64,000 nt of DNA from Opisthocomus hoazin (lineage: Eukaryota > Chordata > Aves > Opisthocomiformes > Opisthocomidae). Position numbers and translations under genes: made by a program. This document shows, one piece after another, positions 53,001-64,000 of the stretch; within the stretch, counting starts at the first letter, position 1, and every line of letters begins with the position of its first letter. The notes below the pieces were generated by a model that saw nothing but the letters and a program-made list of their open reading frames with translations, did no database searches and was not told the DNA's origin. The DNA is taken from contig NC_134434.1 of NCBI RefSeq assembly GCF_030867145.1, forward strand, positions 1,612,001 to 1,676,000. Direction: 5' to 3'.

Positions 53001-56000
53001 TAGAGCATAAAGTGACTTGCAGTGCTTTGATTTTTAGTAGCAGGTCATCTTTCCCATGCAGGGATGCTTGCTGCCTAACTAGTATACTTATTTTAGTGAG
53101 GAAATCACTAGGTTCTGTGCATAATTCTGATTATTCTGAAGTCCCAAGCACAGTTCTCCTTACTCTGATTGCTTTGCCTTTACTTGAAAGGTCAGCTGTG
53201 TTTAGATCATCACTAACAAAGGAGGGAATGCAATACTGACTGTTCCTCGTTCAAAAGACCACGTGTGGGGAAAGGGAAAGCAAATACACATTGGATTTGG
53301 TTACCTTTAGTGCTTCCTTAGCAGTCTTAAGATGAGTATGCTACACTGACAACAGCTGAAGGTGGCTTGGAACCACTACCAGCATGTAGCTCTTGAGTAC
53401 TGCATGACGGGACTACGCAGCTCTAAGAAAAACATTCATACATTTACTGAAATCTTAATGTATTTAAGATCACATTTGCTACTAAATAGTTACTTCAGAA
53501 TGCTGCATCTGAAAACTGGAAATTTAAGTAAAATGAGAAGTGACAAAAGTTAATGCTGCCCACTTAAGTCTTAAATCCTGTTGAACTGGAAGTACTTCAA
53601 ACTACCGTATGCTTGCAAAGTTTTAGTTTATTTTAGTTAGAACCTATGGGTACTGTCACAATAGCAATGGCACAGGTTTTTGTTGAATCCTGTTTTTTTG
53701 AGTTCAAGATAACTAAATGTATTGGGCACCATTAATTCAATTAAATGCTAATGAAATGTTCTGAATATCTTTTTACGTAGGTTTTGCTCCAAAATGGACA
53801 GCAACCTCTGCTGGTTTGATTCCAATTTATTAAATGCTTTTACATCTTAAATTCACTTTCTTTGGTGTAGGGAGAGGTGTTTCCTTGGGCTTTATTATTA
53901 CTGAGGTGACTATGTCCTTTCTTTGTAAAGAAATAAGTTGTAGTGCAACATAGTATATTCACACCTCTGTGCTCCTAAGATCAGGTCTTATGTTTTCTGT
54001 GCCCTTTCCTTCTAGCATGTTTCCTTCCTTCTTTCTTTGTTTCCCAGTCTGTGTTTTATATTTTTTTCTTTTGAATGTTTCACCTCTCTCCCTTTGTATT
54101 ACATACCTTCTAAAACAAAAAAACCTTTACCTTATTTCTGGTTTTGTCGATGAAGACTTTGATCTCTGTGTTTAGGGGATAAGTGTGTGTACACATCGCT
54201 AGAGGTACCCACAATTCTCAGCCCACCAGCTGGCAGCTGCTGAAATGCAACAGTGTATTTGAGACAGGACATGGAGAGTTGATGGGGTAATAGGTTTGTG
54301 GGCTGTGAAAACTTGGCTCTGGACCGGGAACTAAGGGCAAAGAGTAGCTACCAGGAGTATTGTTGCTTAGAAAAGGGTGGGAGCCTTTTTAACAACTGTG
54401 TGACTAACCTCAGGAAGTTAACTAGATACTCCTTATCTTCATTTGCAAAGACATTTCTGAGCATAATTAAGAGACCATTGTGAAGCTTGCAAAGTACGAA
54501 CTTCCCGATGTGCTTTAGTGCTAGGCTGTCTCGGATCAGCATTTTGATGCTGGTGTCTGGTGTGTGTTTAAGACTCGGCGACTGGAAGGGGCTGTCTGAT
54601 AATAGTGCCTGTCTTCCCCCATCCCCTTTGGGATTTGCTACTTCCCTTTCTCCCAACAAATTCTAGCGTGTTACGTCTGTCTAGTAACTTTTTTCTTTTA
54701 ATGCAAGATATTTTGGCAAATATCCAACCTACTTTAAGCATTATCAAGTTTATTGGCTTAAATACTTCTATCACAATACTTGTTTCTGAAACCTTGATGT
54801 TTTTGTAGGAAGGAATACTTTTTTCCTTCTGAATCAGCTTCACCATTGTCTTTGCAAGTGATCCGTCTTTAGCGCTTACTGAAATGGCAACTGTTTTTCT
54901 TTCAATTGACCAAATAATGAGCAGACCATTACAAAGATTTTTTTTTTTTGGCTCTAAGATTTTGGCAGGGATTGTTTTGACAGGTGTCGCATGAAAGATG
55001 CCACTTGGCTGCACCTTCTGCAATATTCATTTCTAGTAATTTTTCTCTATTCTGCCCGTCTTCAGTATTTGCTGCCCTCCGTCCCCACTTCTTCTTTAAT
55101 TCACAGCTTAGTGTTTCAGACTTGGATGGCTTTCTCTTCCAGCTCTTGACTTCGCTGAGACTCTGTAACCATGTCCCCTCTCAGCACTAACCCTGCCTGC
55201 CTGTGGCTGCCTCTTTGCTGGAGATCCCTGCCTAGCAAGCTCGCTGACTCAGCAGCTCATGGGAATTTCACCTGAACCATTTCAGCCAAAATGGACTAGG
55301 ACCTACTTAAACTGGTTAAGCCATGGGAAGTTACACCAGTGATGTGAACCAGTGAACTGAATCCCTCTCTGGCAGCGTGTGTTGTGACGAGCGTTGGGAG
55401 TCCTCCTTGGAGCTCTGCATTGCAGCCCCAGGGCTCCTGCCTGCCCTAGCAGCAGGGTGGCTTTGCCGCTGCAGGGACAACAGGGCTGCCTGGCCTTGTT
55501 AAAGCTCTGGGAAGAGGCTTTAGCCTGCTTCACCCCTCTGTCACATCAGCCTCCATCTTTCTTGCTGCTCGCCAGAGAGTGGGAGATGATCTAATGAGTG
55601 TGAGTGGAATGCATCCCCTTAAGCTTCCTCCCCTGTAAGTCTGTGCTTGAGCTAACTGGCTTGATTTTAAATGGATTAGGGTATGATAACCTGAGCAGTT
55701 GGTGGATTGGAAGGTGGAGCATGGCTGGGCGTTTGTAGCAGGTAGTGGAGACAATAACGTGTTCAGTCAGAATGCTGTATGCAAAGGCAGCCTGAAGGTG
55801 TTCTGACATCTGTCTCTCCATTCCCTGCTTAGTTGACGCGCTCTGGTCCCTTGTCTTTCCTCTGCTTGCGGCATGTTTTGATCTTGCGCTGATCTTGCTC
55901 TGTTCTAATGCTCAGAACAGATGAGCAATAAAGCAGCATGCTGGAGTTCCTGAATTTGAACTTCTGGAATTTAAGCGTGCAAAGTCTCATGGCCATCTTT

Positions 56001-59000
56001 CTCTGGCTGTAAAGGACCAGATGCAGGAAATGATCATACAGCCACAAGGACAGTGTGCTGCAAAGTTAAATGGTTGACAGTGGTCTAATCAAAAAACCTT
56101 TGGACCTTTGCTTTATAGACTTAGAAAGGGATTTTATTACTCGGTTTTAGCTTTTATCTCAAATGCAGTTCTGTTTAATAGAAAATTTACTTGCCTGTAT
56201 GAAAGCAGTCTTGTTTTCTGCACGTACTTCTTGGTGGTTTTTGCCTTTGCAAAGAGATGGTGCACTGCTGCTAGAGACTCATTCGGAGCAAACCCCCTGA
56301 GTAGGAGGCAAAAGGTCTTATTTTCTTTTTCTGCATAGCTAATAGGGCACACTTCACAACTGCAGCACTGGCTTTTCAAAGGCTTGGCTGCAGACAATTT
56401 TACATTTATTACTCAGTTGGGAAACTGAGGCAAAGCAGTACTTTAGCATCTGCTTGAGAGTTGACTAACACCTGTGGCATTTCTTGACACAAATTTCCAA
56501 AATAAAACTTTTTATTTCTGTTTAAGGAAGTGATTCTTTGTATCTGTTGGGAAACTCAAGGCCAAGATGGTTCGATATCTCTTTCCCTGACACGCAGAGT
56601 ATGGGCTTAGTTTAATGAAGCATAATTGGGCCATGGAAGTTTCTCACTGTTTTGCGCTGATACAATGTGACAGAGCAGTGAGCCTGTCTCTGGCACTGGG
56701 AATGTACTTTGTCAGGTTCACTGGGGTAAACAGATATCCCCAGCAAGTCCCTGTACAGGGGAACAGGAAGAGAAGGCGGAGTGGAGATCTCTAGTTACAG
56801 CTGTGGCTAAGCATGGGTACCAGTTATAGTATTTTTGAGATCAGATTTGGGTATCTTTTCAAGCAAATAGTTTTTCTAAAGCCTGAATTTAACATCTTTA
56901 TATGCTATTGTATCTGCCAGCAACGTCATCTTATGTGTGGATAAAGATGCATCACGCTCAGTAGTGGGAATGATGCTTTTGCTTTGAGAAGCTCACCACA
57001 AATCCTTGAAGGTAAAAGGTAGTTACATGAAAGTATGTTTAGGACTTGTATACCAAATCGAGGAGATTCTGGAAATATCTGTTACCTTAATAAACCTACA
57101 CTATGTGGGACGCAGCAAGATCTATATAGACACAGTTGGTCGCACATTCCCAAAGGGAGGAGCTGCTTGTGCCAAACCTGATTGGAGCTGCAGGATGAAC
57201 AGCGAGGGCTACAGCACAGAGCCTGATCTGACAGTGAAAGAATTACTAAAACCTGTCCGGGGGGAGTTAAGGCATTGACACAAAAAGGAAGGAGGAGTGA
57301 AAGAGAAAGGAAGGTATAAAGGAGATGCTCTCAACCTGGTTAAGGAAAAGGTGCAGGTAACAATAACCATAACATGGTATCTACACATTTGTTTGTGACC
57401 AGGTATCAGACTTGTGTACACTGGGAGTGGTGGTATTTGTAAGGGTAGGAGTAGAAACCAGTGACAGGATGTTTGTTGTCTTTCACTGAATGCTGAAGCC
57501 TAAGATGTGGAAAACCCTGTAATGCTTCCTGCACTTGCAGAACTTGTCATGTGCCGTGTGAGGAAACCAGTCTGAGTATTTTTTGAGATGGAGAGACATT
57601 GCATTGCTGTTGCTTACATTTGAAGGGAGGGACTTTCATATTCATGCTGTAATAATGTCTTCAGAAACGCAGTGTAGTCAGCTTTTACATGTTGTGCTCT
57701 AAAATGAGCTAACACATGAATTGTGAAATGCTGTTAACTACATAATGTAATACAAAAAATAATTCTTCCAAGTTCAGAGTTTATCTTTAATCTGGTTGGT
57801 TGTAATGGAGCAATGGATTTGATTACATCAGTGATGAAGAGTGGTCAGTGTTTATGAAGTCTTCCTTGGAACAATTGATCATATTCAAAATACTTGTGGA
57901 CTTCAGGGGCAGCAAGCTGCGCTGTCAGTAGTAAAAGGTTAAAGGTAATTAAATGGTAACTGCAACTCTTACTGAAGAGAAGTAAGGGTAGCAGATGTAG
58001 TCTTTTGTTTATCATCTGTCCTTTAGTGTAACTTCAGTAAGAATTGTGCCGACTAGAGAGCAGTGTTTCCATTTCTAACTATTTTAAAATTGTCAGTAAT
58101 ATAAATTTTTTTCTTTGGATAGATGAGTAATCTCAAAACGGAGAAAAACTTTTGATCAGATTTTGAGCACTTCAGATTTCTAGTATGTTAATTCATTAGA
58201 CCTTTTTTTTTGGATCAGGATGGCACTTCAAGGATATGCTGAGACTTGGAGTAATTTAGATTGAAAAGAACCTCTGGAGTTTAGCTGGTTCAAATCCCAG
58301 TGGTTTTTTTGGAGGGAGTCTTCAGTATTTTGTTGTAGACAAGCAGTTAGTGAGCCAACTTCCCAATAAGTTGACAGTATTTAATTTTTTTATTTCCACC
58401 TTTTTATTAACGGATTTCCAGAATTTGAGAGTCCATGTGCTATGTCTGATGCCGCCACAGCCCCAGCTGTGTAGCCTGCCCCGTCCCATGGTTAGGGAGG
58501 GAGGACGAGGACTTCATTGCTCGTGGACAGTGTTCCAGTACTGTCAGCTTGTATCTTTGGGACCCTGGATCAAGGCAGTGTGGGGACTTTACATGGCGGT
58601 ACCTCTGTTTTTCTGCTTTTTGGGACACCACTGACATGTATAGCCTGGATCTGTGGACAAATTGCCATGCTGCACGTGCACAAGAGGCACACGTTTGGTT
58701 TTCATCTGACTTCTGTGTTCCTATGGCTTACGTGCTTTGTGCTGAAGTATGCGACCCTCAGATTTGCTTATTTTACCACAAGGAGTATTTTCGTTTGCAG
58801 AACAATACTGAACTATGTAGTCCTTTAAACTGACCTGCCCTCCAGCCTCTCTGTGTGGGTAACATGATGAGACATTTCGGTAAACAAAAGAAGAGACTGA
58901 GGGGAAGGAAGAGAGTAGGTTAAACCATGTATTTTGCAAAACATGAAAGTTGTGCAGCTTTTACTGACCCTGCTATTTTTCCCCTGTGTTAGTTGTTCCT

Positions 59001-61108
59001 TGCAAAGGTACTAGTTACTCAGCCTCTGTTCGCTAGCTAAAAAGCACCACAAATGTTCTGTTTAAAATTCCACTTAGAGAAACCAGTCGGTGTGCTGCCA
59101 GTGGAAGCGTCCGCAGGTAGGTCAGCTGCTGTTCAGTAATGTCTCCCTCCCAGGATGAGGGAACACATGAACAGGACACAGAATGGTCTAATGTGCATTT
59201 CAGAGTTAGGCACTGTTTTTTTCCCCTGGATTTTCTAAATTAATTTTGATTAGAATAACCTTGTGTAAAGCTATGCACAGAAAGCATTAGAACACCTAAT
59301 TTTGGGTGCTTGGTGGAAACAGAAAAACTAAGAAATGCGGATAGTTGAAAGTGGAGCTTTCAGTTCTTTTGATTGCTTCTGTATATGAGCAAGCATTAAA
59401 AAAATTCAGAAAGCAAATGAGATGGTCCAAGTAAAATGCTACATTTGTATCATTTTGTTGGAGGATAAATTTCGTAAGCTTTTGACAGCAGTTAAAGCAT
59501 ATTATGTAATGTTTCTCTATAAAAATAGCAAGAATTTTTTTCTGGTATGAATTATATTAATTGGTTCAGGTGGATGCTGGGAAAACTAGGATTTGTATGT
59601 AACCAGTATTTACCATGTAAGTTACTGATTTGTAGAGTGTCGATCAATCAGGATATCTTAAGCCAGTTTACCAAAATAATCCCAGACTAGGAATGTATAT
59701 TCATATACGTAGCTAAAGCTAGCAGGCAGTGTTTGTGGAGGAGCTGATGTTAGCTGAAGTTAGTAGCACCCGAAGGTCGAGCTTCCCAGCCGTGAACACG
59801 TCAGCCCGGACTTAGAAGTAACACGTAGACGTGGGTTTCCAGGTCCTGCCGAATTCAGTCCTGATGAATGCAAACACCCCCAAAGCAACAGGTCACGTGA
59901 TACTGGTTGTACAGATGCCTGTAATAACACTAGCATGAAAGTGTGTGTGTACCCGTGCTGGAAGAGCAGAAGAAATTACAGTCTTACAGAATCGACTTAC
60001 TTTTTTTTTCTAGAGGATGCCTTTGAGATGTGACCTGAATACATCTCAGGGGGAAAAAGCACACTAGATTCTTCTGCAGTACACCTGTGATTTGTCTCTC
60101 TTTTTTTTGTTCCGAGTGCCCTATTCATCTTTGAATGCAAGTGCAGAAATGCTAAAAATACCAAACGTCACATAGACTTCTCTTCAGGCTTTCCAGTTTT
60201 TGTTTTAAAGACATCTGTCCAAATTAACCTTTTGGAGGGAGGCAGTGATACCTATTACTTCTCCCCACGCACCTCCCGGATCAGTTACATCGGAGAGGCA
60301 TCGTCCTTTGGCCGATTGCAGTCGGGGTTCATTAAATAAGTCATGACCGCAGGAGTCAGCATGTTGGCCTGTGGCTGTCTCGCTTGAAAGAGAGCAAGCA
60401 AAGCTCTTCTCGAGTGCTAAAGATCCACGGACACTTGGTCCTTTTAGGAGATGTCAGACTAGATAATGTAAAACCAAAGCTTTCTGTGTTCTCTATAAGT
60501 GAACTTGAATTTATTTGGATGTTGGAAGAAAAAAGAGAAGAGATGCTGACTTTGTGTTTCTGTCCATGGAAATTTCAGTTTGTAGATTCATTATGTTTCA
60601 TATTTGAGGTGCATATTGTCCGACCTTTGCAGTTAGGCTGTAGTGAAATGTATTGTGTCATACAGTAGATTTTAATATCTGTTGGACATAGAGGTCTTAA
60701 GCAGCCTCTGAAATGGATTTCACCACGGCACATCTGGTGAAAACTCTTGTATGTAATATCACAGGCACTTTGTGTGCATGAGCGCATAAGTTCTCCAATC
60801 TTGTTATTTATTATGGGCTTCTCTTCTGGCTTGTGGTTTTACACACTGTATATTTTGCTTCTTTCTTTGTCTATTTATATAATGTTTCTGAATGCATTTA
60901 CTGTTTTTAGCATTCCAGGGGAAGATTTTATTATATTGGCCAAGAACTATGCAGTTGTAGTAAAAGTAAATGGTATTAAATGTTTCTTGCTGTTTCTCTG
61001 TCATTTTAAACAGATGATTCACAATTATATGGAGCACTTGGAAAGAACCAAACTTCATCAGCTAGCAGGGGGTGATCAGCTAGAATCCACAACACACAGT
61101 AGAATTAG
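34744..61108 (+). CDS. SPAG9: SPAG9 (JIP4), 5' part of gene
   Basis: SPAG9/JIP4 is a large cytoplasmic scaffold. It binds JNK/p38 modules, kinesin-1 and dynein-dynactin, and positions lysosomes and recycling endosomes. Four exons in phase (34744-35049, 41236-41356, 52382-52452, 61014-61108) give the first 197 residues plus part of a codon. Residues 1-102 are the RH1 region: [15 protein letters not shown], then [20 protein letters not shown] and [19 protein letters not shown]. Residues 103-197 are a leucine/glutamate-rich coiled coil ([49 protein letters not shown]). Human SPAG9 has about 1,320 residues, so most of the gene lies to the right. The start ATGG has a strong Kozak context (gcggccATGG). 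The paralogue MAPK8IP3 is excluded by exon 4 ([18 protein letters not shown]). An alternative first exon is at 61741. Confidence 0.96.
35050..41235 (+). other. SPAG9 intron 1
   Basis: About 6.2 kb. GC-rich for the first 0.5 kb (the island), then AT-rich. It contains one faint old LINE remnant near 38428-38530 and an A run near 40459. No other gene is seen. Confidence 0.55.
38428..38530 (+). mobile_element. Possible ancient CR1/L3-type LINE remnant
   Basis: The phrase ggaggtctttaagaacaggt followed by tagacaaatgtctgtctgaa, and then diverged sequence ending in ggatggattaaatg, resembles the 3' region of old amniote CR1/L3 elements. It is strongly diverged, and the terminal ATTCTATG repeat is not seen. 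Confidence 0.45.
41236..41356 (+). CDS. SPAG9: SPAG9 exon 2
   Basis: 121 nt after ttttttgtttag, ending A|GTAAGT. It encodes [20 protein letters not shown], then [18 protein letters not shown], a coiled coil shared with human JIP4. It leaves with one base. Confidence 0.95.
46314..46395 (+). repeat. A/C-rich low-complexity tract
   Basis: An irregular mixture of A runs and short C runs (aaaacaaacaaaaaaccccc and similar). Smaller tracts of the same type are at about 1328-1372 and 63061-63100. No element structure is seen. Confidence 0.6.
48772..48851 (+). other. Exon-like segment in SPAG9 intron 2 (possible poison exon)
   Basis: 80 bases between a strong acceptor (ctttctccccctcag) and a strong donor (GGGAG|GTAAGC). 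One frame is open throughout and reads [18 protein letters not shown] and on to IRLG, but it does not match the phase of SPAG9 exon 2. Inclusion after exon 2 would meet TGA after five codons. It may be a regulatory (NMD) exon, an unrecognised fragment of another coding sequence, or chance. Confidence 0.3.
52382..52452 (+). CDS. SPAG9: SPAG9 exon 3
   Basis: 71 nt after attcttccag. Two bases complete Ile, then [19 protein letters not shown] and RHTE, ending GAG|GTAGGT in phase 0. It is a coiled-coil continuation almost identical to human as remembered (Ser for Gln after ALH). Confidence 0.95.
58237..58312 (-). mobile_element. Possible CR1 remnant, antisense
   Basis: Sequence of the type tttagattgaaaagaacctc followed by tggagtttagctggttcaaa matches the antisense start usual for CR1 tails (ggttggaaaagacctc, then a tagtccaacc-like block). 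It is short and diverged. Confidence 0.4.
59892..59901. promoter_or_regulatory. CLEAR-like E-box in SPAG9 intron 3
   Basis: GTCACGTGAT, nine of ten bases of the TFEB/TFE3 CLEAR consensus GTCACGTGAC, in a local GC-rich, CpG-containing patch upstream of the internal SPAG9 promoter. The role is inferred. Confidence 0.3.
61014..61108 (+). CDS. SPAG9: SPAG9 exon 4
   Basis: 95 nt after cattttaaacag, ending ATTAG|GTAAGC. It encodes [20 protein letters not shown] followed by [11 protein letters not shown], and stops two bases into an Arg codon. The internal first exon at 61741 stops in the same phase, so both can join the next exon beyond the window. Confidence 0.95.
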
Positions 61109-61349
61109 GTAAGCTATTTATTGCGCTCTCACCCTGAAATGAAAGAAAAAAATCCATTCATTTGTGTTTGCAAGACTTTGTTCTTTAATCCTACAACAAC
61201 AGTTTGGCTGAATCGGAAAGATGTGTTGTACGATTGGAATGTGCTAAGAGAATAGCATAGAAATGGGTAGAAAGAGGCTTTTGCTGTTCTGCTGCTAAAT
61301 GTTGAGGTGTACTTTGTACATTAGTGTTTGTGTTCCGGTAGGCAGGGAA

Positions 61350-61740
61350 AATGTCAGCAGCTCTGCTGGAGTGACTGGCACCTTGCCACGGCTTTGTGTA
61401 CAGGTTGGCAAAGGGGCGCATCGCGGTGCCTGCTTGTGCCGAGGGCTTGGTGTGAATCTAAGATGCAGACTTTGAAGCTTTCTAGCCCGTGGACTGTGCG
61501 TGGAAGGAGGGGAGGATGGCTCTGGGGCTGCCTGTGGCTCTGCGTCGCTGCATAGATGCTGCGAGGGGAGGAGAGCGGTGATGTCATTGCTCGGGAGCTG
61601 CTGCAGAAGAGCGGAAAGCTGCTGCCGATGGCTTTGTTTTTGTGGCGGCGGCTGAATGACAGACTTCGCCGACAAAGATACACCCCTGGCCCCCGTGTAG
61701 CCGCCTCGGTTCCGGCGTTTCACCATGCCAGCGCAGCGCC
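61350..61740 (+). promoter_or_regulatory. SPAG9: Internal promoter region of SPAG9
   Basis: A GC-richer stretch with several CpGs (around 61390-61440 and 61560-61735, for example gtggcggcggctgaatgac) just before the alternative start codon at 61741. It is TATA-less. It is called as a promoter from its position only; the start site is not visible. Confidence 0.5.
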
Positions 61741-61901
61741 ATGAGTCCTGGATGCATGCTGCTGTTTGTGTTTGGCTTCGTTGGCGGGGCGGTGGTCATT
61801 AATTCAGCTATCTTGGTATCGCTCTCGGTTTTGCTGCTCGTGCACTTTTCTATTTCCACTGGTGTGCCAGCTCTGACGCAGAACCTACCAAGGATACTCA
61901 G
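61741..61901 (+). CDS. SPAG9: SPAG9 alternative first exon (hydrophobic N-terminus)
   Basis: ATG at 61741, then 53 codons plus two bases to CTCAG|GTACTC. It encodes MSPGCMLLFVFGF at the start, a hydrophobic segment over about residues 5-40 (GGAVVINSAILVSLSVLLLV), and a tail ending TQNLPRIL. This matches, as I remember it, the alternative N-terminus of short human SPAG9 isoforms, which replaces the first four exons before KERPISLG. The exon ends in the same phase as exon 4. The hydrophobic stretch predicts a membrane anchor, unlike the soluble long JIP4. Near identity to the human peptide argues for selection. Confidence 0.88.
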
Positions 61902-64000
61902 GTACTCTGACCTACTGAACCTTGGCTTCGTGTGCTCTTTTTTTTTCCCATGCTTTCTGTTTTCCTTTCAAACAGAAAGAGCGAGGATAAATTAGAGATG
62001 TAAATTATGTATGAATTTCAAATTCCTTTGTAAATGTAATATTTATGGACTGGGATATGGCAATATTTTTTTATACACTCAAAATTTCATTGCCTTTTAT
62101 TTAAGCAAGTGCAAGGTCAGGTTTTGTATTCTTTTTTTTTTTTTTTTTTTTTTTGGAAAGCTACTACATTGGTTTATTGTAACCTGCAAAAAAAAAAACT
62201 GTGGTGATAATGTCGTGGATAAAGCTCATGTTCAGTGTATTCTCAGGTACTTGGCTGATCTTGTGTAGCCATAAATGTATGCAGTTTGAGGCTTTGTACT
62301 ATTAAATTTCACTTTTTTAAATCAAAAGAATTACAGAAGATCATTTAATTGATGATCTGTTCAAAACCATGGTAATTAGTGGATCACACTGTTTTAAAAA
62401 AGTCTGATTATTGGTTGGTGGGGAAAAAAATCTCTTTCATTATTTAAGCATTAGAGCTCTTAAATCCTATTCACTATTGTTCAGGCAAATGTTATCCTCT
62501 CCTCTTTTTCTGTACTTGTATGGCAAGCTGCCAGCTCTGTCCTCCCTCAGGTTGTTCTGTTTGTCCTAGTTGCCTGGAGCAGTAGCAGAGATGCATTAGA
62601 ATACGGTAACCAAAAGTAATCTTGACACGTTTTACTGCTATAATTACATAGGGAAAACAATTGGAGAAGTTTTAAAATGTAGCTTTCTGACCTGAAAACC
62701 TGACGTACTTTTCAGTGTGGTTGTAAATTGAATAGTAAACATTATTTAACCAGGGAAAAAATGCTGGAAATAGTATTCTCTGGAAGAGGTGTGTGACTTT
62801 TTCTACTAAATGCATGGTGCATGTAGAGTTTGTATGGCAGTGTGCTTCTGACTTGTGTCTCTGAGCACAGAAGGGTGTTCCAAAGGTTTAAAGCTAGTTG
62901 TTAGAGAAAAGAAATACCAATTATTAATAACTGATAATAAATATGTGTATGAATATTTAAATACAAGGAAATAAAACAAAGTGTAACTCTCTGTAGAGTG
63001 ATCTAGTTAGTCATGCTGACCTTGTTTAAAAAGGGAAAATATCAAATCCAAAACAAATAATCTCAAAAAAAAACACCAAAAAACCAAACACAAAGCAAAA
63101 TGTTGACATTCATGTTCAGTAACTTCTATTAGATTTTCTATATTTAAGCAATCGGGTAGTGTAAGAAATAGGTTTTTTTGTAATGTGATTTTGCTTCCCT
63201 GGAGAATATGTGATGGATTTGAGGGGTTTGGGGAAGTTGTGCTTTTTCCCCCTCCCCTAGTAAATTTTTGGTTTAGGAATTACAGAAATTGGAACTCGGT
63301 TCCTTAATCTTGTATGAATTTAGAAAAGAGAAAAGTTTAAGATGAGGGAGTCTAATAGTAGAAGAACTATTTCTATTTTTTTAACACTAGTCGGATTTTA
63401 GAATAGAGCATCTGGTTGCTTATCCTCAAGGTTCCTGTAAATACCTCAATACTTCACTTCAGAATATTAGTTTAGGCTTTTGAAACACGCGCCTGCCTGC
63501 TGCTCGCTGTCGTATTCTCAGATAGTTACTGAACGATGGGGGGGTGAAAGGGGTTCTTGGCTTTCTGATCAACAATCGGTGAAAGAAGTTGCAATAACTT
63601 CAGTCTAATCAGATAATTACTCTTAATGCAGACGTGTATAATAGCCTGCATTCCCAGAATAAGCCCGCTTGTCAACCTTCATTTACCAAGTAGTCTTGCG
63701 ATGCACCCGAACTGTGTTTTAGCACAGCAAAATGGGTTCATAATGAACGATTCTGCAAAAAAAGCAAATGTCAGTTGTGAACGTTTTCTGGTGCCCGTTT
63801 TGTTTAAATTCTCCCCTCTGAAGACCGCGAAGAAGGGAAGCTTTGTGGCACGTCCTGCAAGTAAGCAAATGTGCTGGGAGCCGTTGCTGCGGGAGGCGTT
63901 GCCCGAAGCGCGGGGCCCGCACAAAGCGCGCTTTATGGCCCGCTCGCTTCCCCGCTGCAGGCCGGCTTTGCTTCCTTCTTTTGTGGCTGGACTTCGTCAC
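61902..64000 (+). other. SPAG9 intron downstream of the alternative exon (to window edge)
   Basis: AT-rich with a 24-base T run (62131-62154) and an A-rich tract near 63061-63100. The last 120 bases turn sharply GC- and CpG-rich, up to the window edge. The next SPAG9 exon (KERPISLG) is not reached. Confidence 0.5.
62131..62154 (+). repeat. Poly(T) run
   Basis: An uninterrupted T run of about 24 bases in the SPAG9 intron. No flanking element or target duplication was recognised, so it is a simple repeat rather than the tail of a retrocopy. Confidence 0.7.

Larger units (their letters stand above)
52453..61013 (+). other. SPAG9 intron 3
   Basis: About 8.6 kb, AT-rich with GC-richer patches at about 55350-55560, 57110-57270 and 59760-59910 whose content I cannot name. 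The last includes a CLEAR-like E-box (59892-59901). A faint CR1 remnant lies near 58237-58312. A 151-codon frame on the - strand (54568-55023) has no coding character that I can recognise. Confidence 0.5.

Noticed and set aside
54568-55023. 151-codon frame on the - strand in SPAG9 intron 3
   Set aside because: Lys/Ile-rich peptide without recognisable domain, in AT-rich intron with no start or splice context. I could not tie it to any family.
62131-62220. T run followed by an A run, considered as a retrocopy tail
   Set aside because: No adjoining gene-like sequence or target duplication; simple low complexity.

Overview
The window is vertebrate nuclear DNA, almost certainly from a bird. The evidence is chicken-repeat-1 (CR1) LINE tails, including a nested pair, very GC-rich CpG-island promoters, compact introns with GT/AG junctions, and a nucleoside diphosphate kinase that matches the chicken NME2 protein as I remember it. 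The gene order MBTD1 - NME2 - NME1 - SPAG9 is the order known from human 17q21.33, so this is a conserved syntenic block.

Layout. 1-21.6 kb: the 3' two thirds of MBTD1 on the + strand. Ten constitutive coding exons carry the end of MBT repeat 1, MBT repeats 2-4 and the basic C-terminus, followed by a 3'UTR of about 3.8 kb. An extra 192-nt symmetric exon (13663-13854) looks like an alternative cassette. 22.1-24.6 kb: NME2 on the - strand, convergent with MBTD1. 26.7-29.7 kb: NME1 on the - strand, with the same exon structure and phases as NME2. 34-64 kb: the 5' part of SPAG9 (JIP4) on the + strand. It has four canonical exons (34744-35049, 41236-41356, 52382-52452, 61014-61108) and an internal alternative first exon (61741-61901) coding a hydrophobic N-terminus. 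The rest of SPAG9 lies beyond the right edge.

The gene products act in separate processes: MBTD1 is a methyl-lysine reader of the TIP60/NuA4 acetyltransferase complex, NME1 and NME2 are subunits of hexameric nucleoside diphosphate kinase, and SPAG9/JIP4 is a coiled-coil scaffold for JNK/p38 signalling and motor-driven transport. NME1 and NME2 are tandem duplicates. Their phases permit an in-frame read-through fusion, and their second exons are far more alike than exons 3-5, which suggests gene conversion.

I found no tRNA, rRNA, CRISPR array, intact transposon or provirus, and no self-contained undescribed system. The best leads are alternative exons, shared NME sequence, and promoter motifs (an RFX X-box at NME1, a palindromic YY1 site at SPAG9). 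All splice sites were read by eye and codon phase was checked across every junction of the named genes.
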